The notes under the pieces: model-generated | What the model was told of the DNA's origin: nothing | The model's input: the letters and a program-made list of their open reading frames with translations, nothing else | Databases searched by the model: none | Shown here: positions 1-5,000 of the stretch, one piece after another | How the letters are laid out: each line of letters opens with the position of its first letter | Position numbering within the stretch: the first letter of the stretch is position 1 | Assembly: GCA_016200825.1 (NCBI GenBank) | Contig: JACQEA010000169.1 | Coordinates: 1-5,329, forward strand | Source: Chloroflexota bacterium | Lineage (GTDB): Bacteria; Chloroflexota; Anaerolineae; UBA4142 | Length of the DNA: 5,329 nt | Direction: 5' to 3' | Made by a program: the position numbers and the translations under genes

Positions 1-587
1 TTTTCGCGACCAGTAAAGTCGGCGGGAGGAGAGGGGAGCGAATGAAGCCCGGAGAGAATTTTTTCTTGCGACGTTGGCGCAGAAAATTTTTCTACGAGTT
101 GCTCGACGGCATTTGCGGTACGCGCGGTGTGTTCTTCGGTCTTGACAGCCGCGAGCGTGCCGGATTTGTCGCGAAATTCTTTTGAAAGATTGATAAATTC
201 GTCGCGCAGAATTTTGATGTAGGCATCAACGGCTGAATCAATCTGCGCGGCGGAAAGTTTAGCCGAATCTTTTTTCAGTTGCTCGCGCAAAACCGTGCCA
301 AGATTTTCGTCGGTCGGATTATTGTAAAACGCGATGACCGCTTCGCTGACGGAGGCGAGACTCGCCAGCGAAAGATCCAAAACTAATCCCGCGATTTTTT
401 TATCTTTGAATTGCTTGGTAAATTTTTTCTCCGCGTTCGCAAGCGCGCTCATGACAGAGTCGCGCTCTTCTTTTTGCGTGACAGGAGCTTTAATTTCCTT
501 GATTGCTTCATCGCCAAGCACTGGCTTGACGAGATGCTCAAGGATTGCAACGCTCAATTTGCCGATGTCGGGATAGTGTTTTGACAT
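1..587 (-). CDS. STAND-type NTPase (NB-ARC/NACHT/AAA-like), N-terminal part only
   Basis: The reading frame opens at ATG 587 and stays open to the left edge: 195 residues plus two bases, with no stop. Residues 1-175 are charged and almost certainly all alpha-helical, with no signal peptide or membrane segment. Residues 184-195 read LPSPPADFTGRE. In many bacterial STAND proteins a proline-rich linker ending in F-x-GRE immediately precedes the NB-ARC, NACHT or AAA_16 nucleotide-binding domain, so the Walker A loop should lie just beyond the window. STAND proteins are signal-responsive ATPases that oligomerise; bacterial ones act in transcription control, stress sensing or anti-phage defence. 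The helical N-terminus would be the effector or effector-associated domain; I cannot match it to a named family. The start is the first Met, with only a weak upstream GGAC and a possible -10 (TCTAAT) at 605-610. The gene follows recN on the same strand after 95 bp. The frame is certain; the STAND call rests mainly on the linker motif. Confidence 0.72.
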   Translation of the reverse strand, partial: MSKHYPDIGKLSVAILEHLVKPVLGDEAIKEIKAPVTQKEERDSVMSALANAEKKFTKQFKDKKIAGLVLDLSLASLASVSEAVIAFYNNPTDENLGTVLREQLKKDSAKLSAAQIDSAVDAYIKILRDEFINLSKEFRDKSGTLAAVKTEEHTARTANAVEQLVEKFSAPTSQEKILSGLHSLPSPPADFTGRE

Positions 588-621
588 TGGGATTTGTCCA
601 ACTAATTAGAATTGAGAACCA

Positions 622-719
622 ACTGACTACTGATTACTGATTACTGTTTACTTCTTACTGCTTTCTGCTAACTGCCTTCTGCTTACTTTTTGCTTTTTAC
701 TTTTTCCTTTTGACTTTTG
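622..719. repeat. Degenerate heptanucleotide tandem repeat A, 14 units
   Basis: Fourteen consecutive 7-bp units fit without a register slip. On the plus strand they begin ACTGACT, ACTGATT, ACTGATT, ACTGTTT, ACTTCTT, ACTGCTT, and drift to T-rich forms such as ACTTTTT and ACTTTTG at the right end. Read on the minus strand the units resemble AATCAGT and AAGCAGT, close to the GCAG-type units of the second array at 3164-3296. The array fills most of the gap between recN and the STAND gene. Its right part overlaps the recN 3' end, giving the stop codon (683-685) and a lysine-rich tail of about 11 residues. Similar heptanucleotide arrays (STRR sequences) are known from filamentous cyanobacteria; whether this one is related is unknown. 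No strong hairpin or U-tract terminator is visible in it. Confidence 0.85.
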
Positions 720-2449
720 GTTTCCGCAAGCAACTCTTCCGCATTTTTTCGCGTCGTCGCGGTCGCGGTGCCAAGCATATTCGCGATTTCGTCCACGCGT
801 TGCGCGTCATTCAATTCGCCGACTTTAGTGATTGTTCGCTCGCCAACAATTTCCTTGTGAATCTTGAGATGCGAATCGCCGTACGCCGCGATTTGCGGCA
901 AGTGCGTGATGACCAGCACTTGATGTTCGGGATTGTCATCGCGTTTTTGCGCGGTCGGCGTGAGCGCCCACAATTTCATTCCCACAATTCCGCCTGTGCG
1001 TCCGCCGATACCCTGATCAATTTCGTCGAAGATGAGCGTCGGCGTATTGTCCGCGACGGCGAGCACTGATTTCATCGCGAGCATGAGGCGCGATGTTTCG
1101 CCGCCCGACGCGATTTTCGCGAGTGGTTTCAACGGCTCGCCCGGATTCGGCGACACTAAAAATTCGACGCGATCAATACCCGTCGTGTCCACCGCGACGC
1201 GTTTCCCGTTTTCCTCGACGCCTTCCGCGTCCGCCGCGCGTTCGAGCGCGACGCCGAATTTCGCTTTGTCCATTCCCAAATCTTTCAATTGATTTTCGAT
1301 CTCGCGTGCTAATTTTTCGCACGCGCTTTTGCGCGCGCGCGATAATTCTGCCGCGAGCGCGCCGATCTCTTTTAGCAACTCGCTTTCTTTTTTCTTCAAC
1401 TCTGTCATGCGTTCTTCACTGCGCGTGATCGTCGCGAGTTCCGCCGCCGCGTCCCCCGCGAATTTCAAAATCTCTTCGATGCTGTCGCCATATTTTCTTT
1501 TCAAACGAAAAATCAAGTCCATCCGCTCGTCCACTTGCGCGAGTCGTTTGGGATTGTGGTCAATTGAATCGCGATAGCGCGCGAGTTCGCGCGAGAGATC
1601 GTCCGCTTGCGCGATTGCGCCGTCCATTTGCTCGCGCAAATTTTTTATCGCCGCGTCGTACTTTTCCAATCCCGTCAACGCTTGCGCCGCGCCGTTCAAT
1701 AAATCGAGCGCGCCTTTGTCGTCTTCACCTGCGCCGTAAAGCAAACGATGCGCGTGATCCGCGAGATTCGCGCGCAGTTCCGCGTTGCCGAGCAGTTCGC
1801 GTTCTTGCTTCAACGTTTCTTCTTCGCTCGCTTTGAGATTCGCTTGTCCCACTTCATCCACGACGTACGTCAAACGATCGACGCGCCGCGCTTTTTCGCG
1901 TTCGTCCATCACGAGCGTTTTGATTTCCTCGCGCGCTTGACGGAGCGCGCGCACGAGTTCTGCGACGCGCGCGCGTTGTTCCCACAAAATTCCAAAGCGA
2001 TCCAAGAAATCAATATGCGTTCTCACGCGCAAAAGCGAAATGTGTTCGCTCTGTCCGTGAATGTCAATCAGTTGCTCGCCGATGCGTTGCAAAACATTCA
2101 GCGTCACCGCGCGCCCGTTGATGCGGCAGACGTTGCGCCCTTCGCGATTAAATTCGCGCGCGACGATGATCTGTTCGTCCTCGTGCTCCATTCCCAGCTC
2201 ATCGAGAATCGCAAACACTTCGCCGCGTACCTCTTTCGGCAAAACAAAAACGCCTTCGACGCGCGTTTGCTCCGCGCCCGCGCGCATAAATTCGCTCTGC
2301 GCGCGTCCGCCGAGCAACGTGCCGACCGCGTCGATGATGATAGATTTCCCCGCGCCCGTTTCGCCCGTGAGGACGTTAAAGCCGCGATGAAATTTCAAAT
2401 GCAAATGTTCGATGATCGCAAAGTTGATGATGTCAATTTCGGCAAGCAT
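683..2449 (-). CDS. recN: DNA repair protein RecN
   Basis: RecN is a cytoplasmic SMC-like ATPase that acts at double-strand breaks during recombinational repair. The 588-residue length fits the family (about 550-590). An N-terminal ABC head half carries Walker A GETGAGKS (29-36) and a Q-loop-like HGQSEH (131-136). The central region, roughly 155-400, is rich in charged and Leu residues and would form the short antiparallel coiled coil. The C-terminal head half has NPGEPLKPLAKIASGGE with the ABC signature SGGETSRLMLAMK (448-460), Walker B TLIFDEID (471-478) and the switch-histidine segment VITHLPQIAAYGDSH (513-527). The family ending EIANMLG (554-560) and EELLAE is present, followed by a Lys-rich tail KSQKEKVKSKK that comes from the heptad repeat and is probably dispensable. 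ATG 2449 begins the canonical MLAEIDIINF start and has CGGAG six bases upstream. All ATPase motifs are intact. recN is often SOS-induced; no classical LexA box is seen here. Confidence 0.97.
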   Translation of the reverse strand: MLAEIDIINFAIIEHLHLKFHRGFNVLTGETGAGKSIIIDAVGTLLGGRAQSEFMRAGAEQTRVEGVFVLPKEVRGEVFAILDELGMEHEDEQIIVAREFNREGRNVCRINGRAVTLNVLQRIGEQLIDIHGQSEHISLLRVRTHIDFLDRFGILWEQRARVAELVRALRQAREEIKTLVMDEREKARRVDRLTYVVDEVGQANLKASEEETLKQERELLGNAELRANLADHAHRLLYGAGEDDKGALDLLNGAAQALTGLEKYDAAIKNLREQMDGAIAQADDLSRELARYRDSIDHNPKRLAQVDERMDLIFRLKRKYGDSIEEILKFAGDAAAELATITRSEERMTELKKKESELLKEIGALAAELSRARKSACEKLAREIENQLKDLGMDKAKFGVALERAADAEGVEENGKRVAVDTTGIDRVEFLVSPNPGEPLKPLAKIASGGETSRLMLAMKSVLAVADNTPTLIFDEIDQGIGGRTGGIVGMKLWALTPTAQKRDDNPEHQVLVITHLPQIAAYGDSHLKIHKEIVGERTITKVGELNDAQRVDEIANMLGTATATTRKNAEELLAETKSQKEKVKSKK

Positions 2450-2455
2450 GGCAAA

Positions 2456-2460
2456 CTCCG
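2456..2460 (-). promoter_or_regulatory. Ribosome binding site of recN
   Basis: On the minus strand CGGAG lies six bases before ATG 2449, at normal Shine-Dalgarno spacing, and it fixes the recN start. Its outermost base (2460) is also the first base of the adjacent palindrome, so a protein or hairpin on that palindrome could affect ribosome access. Confidence 0.75.
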
Positions 2461-2473
2461 AATGATTTCATTC
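2460..2473. promoter_or_regulatory. 14-bp palindrome before recN, possible operator
   Basis: GAATGATTTCATTC has perfect 6-bp arms (GAATGA/TCATTC) around a 2-bp centre. It sits directly upstream of the recN ribosome binding site, where a repressor could block transcription or a small hairpin could form in the leader. It matches neither the E. coli LexA box (CTGT-N8-ACAG) nor the Bacillus box (GAAC-N4-GTTC). A palindrome this short can arise by chance; its location is the only reason to list it. Confidence 0.3.
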
Positions 2474-2474
2474 A

Positions 2475-2544
2475 CCACAAAGGGCACGAAGAACACCAAG
2501 AAAAGAAAAAATTTTTTTCTTTGTGTCCTTTGTGTGCTTTGTGG
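2475..2544. repeat. Imperfect 26-bp inverted repeat, likely dispersed palindromic element
   Basis: The left arm 2475-2500 (CCACAAAGGGCACGAAGAAC...) pairs with the right arm 2519-2544 (CTTTGTGTCCTTTGTGTGCT...) at 21 of 26 positions. Between them is an 18-base A/T spacer that is itself A-run then T-run, so the stem could continue almost to the tip. The element begins 5 bp past the stop of the upstream zinc-finger gene and ends 25 bp before the recN ATG. On the minus strand no T-tract follows the stem, so it is not a standard intrinsic terminator. I recognise this CACAAAG/CTTTGTG style as a sequence scattered in environmental bacterial genomes, where it produces spurious ORFs rich in LCVLCVLCG; that recognition is from memory. 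It could weaken read-through into recN or protect mRNA ends. Confidence 0.75.
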
Positions 2545-2549
2545 TTTAG

Positions 2550-3107
2550 TCAGTTCTTCAACCGCGCGTACACGGTGCCAATCGCGAGCACGAGATAGAT
2601 CAGAAAGCCGAGATTGAAAAAAGAACTGAGCGCAAAGAGTGGCGCCGCGAAAAAAAGCGGGACTCCCGCGCCGCGTCCGCCGAAAAGAATTGCAAACAGC
2701 GGAAAAATTCCTGCGCCGATCACGCTGCCCAAAAAAACCGCCAGCGCCGCGATGAGTCCGAGATATTGCCCGCGCCGTTTTTGAATCGCGCGCTGAATGA
2801 TTCCCGCAATAATTCCGCCCGCGAACGGCGCGTAAAAAATTTGGATTAGCCACAACCCTCCGACCGCGGCGGCAATTCCACCCGCGACCGCCGAAGTTAT
2901 TCCGCCCACTGTTAACGTGAACAAATAATCCGTCGCGGTGGCATTGTAAAATCCAACTTGTTGTAAATTCAAACACGCGCGGCACGTGTACCCGACGGGC
3001 GTGCGCACCAAACAATTGATGCAGTACGGTTGGTCGCAACGATTGCACCGCAACAACGTTTCGCGTTGCGGATGATTCGTGCAAAAGATCGGCGCAGTTG
3101 CCGCCAT
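2550..3107 (-). CDS. B-box-type zinc-finger membrane protein, function unknown
   Basis: This 185-residue protein has two parts. Residues 9-45 carry eight metal ligands in the order C9-x2-H12-x8-C21-x2-C24-x4-C29-x2-C32-x9-C42-x2-C45, a B-box-like cross-brace expected to bind two zinc ions, within the recognisable stretch TLLRCNRCDQPYCINC then TPVGYTC. Residues about 58-180 are hydrophobic and Gly/Ala-rich, with about four membrane segments; the connecting KRR at 110-112 is probably cytoplasmic. I associate this N-terminal zinc module joined to a small membrane domain with Chloroflexota; no biochemical role is known to me. The finger is probably cytosolic and binds protein rather than DNA. The start at 3107 is chosen because GGGGGAG lies six bases upstream and the zinc module begins at once; the open frame reaching 3257 only reads through UTR and repeat. 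recN follows after 100 bp on the same strand, with a palindromic element between. Confidence 0.88.
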   Translation of the reverse strand: MAATAPIFCTNHPQRETLLRCNRCDQPYCINCLVRTPVGYTCRACLNLQQVGFYNATATDYLFTLTVGGITSAVAGGIAAAVGGLWLIQIFYAPFAGGIIAGIIQRAIQKRRGQYLGLIAALAVFLGSVIGAGIFPLFAILFGGRGAGVPLFFAAPLFALSSFFNLGFLIYLVLAIGTVYARLKN

Positions 3108-3113
3108 AGTTTT

Positions 3114-3120
3114 CTCCCCC
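3114..3120 (-). promoter_or_regulatory. Ribosome binding site that decides the zinc-finger gene start
   Basis: GGGGGAG on the minus strand lies six bases before ATG 3107. This is the strongest Shine-Dalgarno sequence in the window and argues against the longer in-frame start at 3257, whose extra 50 codons cross the heptad repeat. Confidence 0.75.
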
Positions 3121-3138
3121 AAAAAAATTCTCGCGCGC

Positions 3139-3144
3139 ATTTTA
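3139..3144 (-). promoter_or_regulatory. Possible -10 element for the zinc-finger gene
   Basis: On the minus strand TAAAAT matches the TATAAT consensus at five of six bases and would start transcription near 3132, giving a leader of about 25 bases that contains the GGGGGAG site. The -35 region (CTGCAA at 17-bp spacing, next to the heptad array) is poor, so this is only a candidate. If real, this gene can be transcribed independently of the upstream peptidase gene. Confidence 0.3.
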
Positions 3145-3163
3145 CCACGAAACGAAAAGAATT

Positions 3164-3296
3164 GCAGACGGCAGAATGCAAGTAGCAGATAGCGGATTGC
3201 AGATGGCAGATTGCAGATAGAAGATAGCAGGTAGTAGATTGCATTTCTATCAGCCATCCGCCATTAGCCATTAGCCATTTGCCATCAGCCACCAAC
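3164..3296. repeat. Degenerate heptanucleotide tandem repeat B, 19 units of two types
   Basis: Nineteen consecutive 7-bp units run without a register slip. The first eleven are GCAGATA-like (GCAGACG, GCAGAAT, GCAAGTA, GCAGATA, GCGGATT, GCAGATG, GCAGATT and so on). GCATTTC at 3241 and TATCAGC at 3248 are transitional, and the remaining units are GCCATTA-like (CATTAGC, CATTAGC, CATTTGC, CATCAGC when read in the same phase). The register is preserved across the change of unit type. The array spans most of the gap between the peptidase and zinc-finger genes and overlaps the peptidase 3' end, including its TAA (3271-3273). The GCAG core is shared with the minus strand of array A. The 7-bp period cycles through all three frames every 21 bp, explaining open but meaningless frames here. 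Confidence 0.87.
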
Positions 3297-3924
3297 CCGC
3301 GATACAAAAAAACGGTCCGTACGGAATCGCCGCGTCCAGCGCGAGTTTGCGCGTGCGCGCGAATTGAATCGCGAGAAAGAGAATTGCGCCTGCGCCGCCA
3401 AGTAAAATTGCAAAGATGATTGCATTTAGTACGGCTGGAAATCCAACCACGATACCCATGAAGCCCGCGAGTTTTACGTCGCCGAAACCAAACGGCGCGT
3501 CAATGTCGCGATGACGGACGCGCGCGTAGATCGGCGCGAGAATGTAAATGAAAAAGACCAGCGCGTACGCGATCGCGCCGCCGAGGATCGCGCGCACAAC
3601 GCCAAATTGCGAGAAGGGCGACGCGAGCGCGGCGAAAATTGTCGCGGGGATGATGACGAGATTGAAAATATAGCGATGCTCGAGATCAGTGATCGCCACG
3701 AGCAAAAAAACCGCAGTATAGATTGCTGCGAAAAAAAATCGCGCATTCAACCCCAGCGAAATTTCCAAAACCGCGAACGCTATCGCGCTGACAGCCGCAA
3801 TGATTTGCGCGCGGCGCGGCGAAGGCGTGAACGCGAGCGCATAACGCGCGTAGAGCGCGGCGCTAATTCGCGCGAGCAACGCGCCAACACTTGCGCCAAT
3901 TATCGCGACAAAAAATATTTCCAT
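3271..3924 (-). CDS. Prepilin-peptidase-like aspartic protease (A24 family), short form
   Basis: A24 peptidases are inner-membrane aspartic proteases that cleave the leader of type IV pilins and related pseudopilins. From the start at 3924 the protein has 217 residues and about six or seven membrane segments. The two diagnostic sites are present: AITDLEHRYIFN with D80, and GFGDVKLAGFMG with D149 (the GxGD motif); the late IPYGPF (200-205) is also typical. The Cys-containing N-methyltransferase domain of full PilD-type enzymes (about 260-290 residues) is missing, as in short archaeal-type or TadV/CpaA-type members. The C-terminus is unusual: WWLMANG and the stop lie in the heptad array, so the last membrane helix looks cut short. 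ATG 3924 (MEIFFVAI) is preferred because the longer frame from 4011 adds an Arg-rich stretch overlapping the divergent gene; GAGAAAA lies upstream. No pilin, ATPase or secretion gene is adjacent, so the substrate is unknown. Confidence 0.88.
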   Translation of the reverse strand: MEIFFVAIIGASVGALLARISAALYARYALAFTPSPRRAQIIAAVSAIAFAVLEISLGLNARFFFAAIYTAVFLLVAITDLEHRYIFNLVIIPATIFAALASPFSQFGVVRAILGGAIAYALVFFIYILAPIYARVRHRDIDAPFGFGDVKLAGFMGIVVGFPAVLNAIIFAILLGGAGAILFLAIQFARTRKLALDAAIPYGPFFCIAGWWLMANG

Positions 3925-3925
3925 T

Positions 3926-3954
3926 TTGACATTTTCTCGCGCGCGGAATATGAT
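3926..3954 (+). promoter_or_regulatory. Near-consensus sigma70 promoter, probably giving a leaderless mRNA
   Basis: TTGACA at 3926-3931 is a perfect -35 hexamer. Exactly 17 bp later TATGAT at 3949-3954 matches the -10 consensus at five of six bases. Initiation would be expected six to eight bases beyond, at 3960-3962, coinciding with the ATG at 3961. There is no good Shine-Dalgarno at normal distance from that ATG (GGAA ends 12 bases before it), which fits leaderless translation. The promoter occupies almost the whole 36-bp divergent gap, so the peptidase promoter on the other strand must lie inside the plus-strand gene. Confidence 0.7.
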
Positions 3955-3960
3955 GATTTT

Positions 3961-4806
3961 ATGCAAAACGAAATAGACGCGCCCGCGCGCGCGGCGACGC
4001 CGATTGAACACATAAGTTTGTTGGCGGGTGTGGTCATGGTCGGTTTGACGTTTTTAATTTTGCTCGATCTTCCTTCGGGAAAATCAGAGTTTTCATTTTT
4101 GGGTTCGGATGCGAACATTACGTGGTCGGGAAATTGGCTCGTGGCATTTTTGCTTGCCGCGTTAACCGCGGCGAGTGTTGATTCAATCGTGCGCACGCAT
4201 CCGCGCGTTCACTTGGGCGAGACGCGTTATATTTTTATTTTGTGGATTCTGCCGATGTTGATCGTCATTACCACCGCGCTGCTGTTGACCTTCATTCCAA
4301 CGCGCGCCATCGGATTGATCTGCGTTGCGGCGACCGGTTTGATTTTGTTCGCGGTTGTGCTGGGAGAATTTTTCTCGCTCGATAGTTCCGAACGTTGGTC
4401 GAACGCGGCGCGCGTGGGTGTGAATCTAGCCGTGCATCTCGTCGCGCTAATTTTGTTCGCGGCGATCTATGGTCTGAAACAGCGTAGTCTTTTTTCTTCT
4501 CCCGCGATTGCGTTGGTGTCGGGTTTGCTCGCGCTCGAATTATTCCGCGGCGCGGAACAAGATTTTCGCCGCACGTGGTTGTACGCCGCCGCGATTGGAT
4601 TGACGATGGGCGAGTTAGTGTGGGCGCTTAATTATTGGAATCTCGGCAGTTTGTTAGGCGGCGGATTGCTGCTAATTTTTTTCTACGTCTTGACCGGACT
4701 CACGCAACAATATTTGTGGAATCGTTTGACTCGATTCGTGATGATCGAATTTAGTTTGATCGTCTTCGGCGCGCTCTACTTTTTGTTTTGGTTCAAGCCC
4801 GGCTAA
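3961..4806 (+). CDS. Multi-pass membrane protein of unknown function
   Basis: This 281-residue protein has a short polar N-terminus (1-15) and then about eight or nine hydrophobic segments, near residues 17-37, 57-75, 91-111, 115-136, 153-172, 181-197, 207-223, 231-250 and 258-278. Conserved-looking features are the R/H loop at 78-83 (RTHPRV), a polar loop LDSSERW (140-146), LELFRGAEQDFRRTW (192-206), ALNYWNLG (222-229) and LTGLTQQYLWNRLTRF (244-259). There is no enzyme motif, no Cys-rich site and no signal peptide beyond the first helix. The overall style resembles uncharacterised membrane proteins of Chloroflexota that I recall under DUF5656; this is from memory and unverified. The start at 3961 follows from the promoter position; the same frame is open upstream to 3511, but that part is antisense to the peptidase and Arg-rich. 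The gene is divergent from the peptidase and convergent with the transporter. Confidence 0.85.
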   Translation: MQNEIDAPARAATPIEHISLLAGVVMVGLTFLILLDLPSGKSEFSFLGSDANITWSGNWLVAFLLAALTAASVDSIVRTHPRVHLGETRYIFILWILPMLIVITTALLLTFIPTRAIGLICVAATGLILFAVVLGEFFSLDSSERWSNAARVGVNLAVHLVALILFAAIYGLKQRSLFSSPAIALVSGLLALELFRGAEQDFRRTWLYAAAIGLTMGELVWALNYWNLGSLLGGGLLLIFFYVLTGLTQQYLWNRLTRFVMIEFSLIVFGALYFLFWFKPG

Positions 4807-4826
4807 ATTAATTCAAGTTCCAATCA

Positions 4827-5000
4827 CGTCATTGCGAGCACATTCGCATCGCTCAGTGTAAACTCCGCGAAGCAATCGCCGAATTCAAATTAGGGGATTG
4901 CGGAGCTTGTTCCGAGCGAAGCGAGGAATCTGATTTTCGACCGCTCCGAGTTTGCTTCGGCTTCGCCTCGCAACCGTAAAGACCGCTCCTCGCAATGACG
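4827..5000. repeat. Palindrome-rich dispersed element with 12-bp inverted ends
   Basis: CGTCATTGCGAG (4827-4838) is the perfect inverse of CTCGCAATGACG (4989-5000). Inside are further complementary pieces: CTCCGC (4863-4868) with GCGGAG (4900-4905), CGAAGC (4917-4922) with GCTTCG at 4954-4959 and 4960-4965, plus direct repeats GACCGCTCC (4939-4947 and 4981-4989) and CCTCGCAA (4966-4973 and 4988-4995). The dinucleotide CA flanks both ends (4825-4826 and 5001-5002), too short to call a target duplication. There is no transposase or coding frame. I recognise the CGTCATTGCGAG type of end from non-coding repeats in many bacterial genomes. The element fills the 231-bp convergent gap 4807-5037 and could act as a two-way transcription barrier, although no clear U-tract terminator is present. 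Confidence 0.75.

Noticed and set aside
334..576. 80-codon plus-strand open frame at the left
   Set aside because: It is antisense to the STAND N-terminus, whose frame is open to the edge and ends in a recognisable linker motif.
622..719. Possible CRISPR or regulatory array
   Set aside because: The units are only 7 bp and contiguous, with no repeat-spacer alternation, leader or cas gene. The same holds for 3164-3296.
2475..2544. Intrinsic terminator after the zinc-finger gene
   Set aside because: The stem has five mismatches and an A/T tip, and no T-tract follows it on the minus strand.
1748..2617. 289-codon plus-strand open frame antisense to recN and the adjacent inverted repeat
   Set aside because: It lies opposite a certain recN gene, is rich in Arg, Ala and Phe from CGCG-type composition, ends in palindrome-derived LCVLCVLCG residues, and shows no recognisable domain.
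2395..3084. 229-codon minus-strand frame across the zinc-finger gene and the inverted repeat
   Set aside because: It is a shifted frame of the zinc-finger gene joined to repeat-derived residues; such LCVLCVLCG-type ORFs come from the palindrome.
3108..3257. 50-codon N-terminal extension of the zinc-finger protein
   Set aside because: It reads through the heptad array and the A-rich leader. The strong GGGGGAG site and the zinc module both point to the start at 3107.
3511..3960. 150-codon in-frame upstream extension of the plus-strand membrane protein
   Set aside because: It is antisense to the conserved peptidase, Arg/Asp/Glu-rich and domain-free. The promoter at 3926-3954 places the 5' end at about 3961.
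3925..4011. 29-residue N-terminal extension of the peptidase from an upstream ATG
   Set aside because: It would overlap the divergent gene by about 50 bp, is Arg-rich, and lies outside the membrane topology typical of the family.
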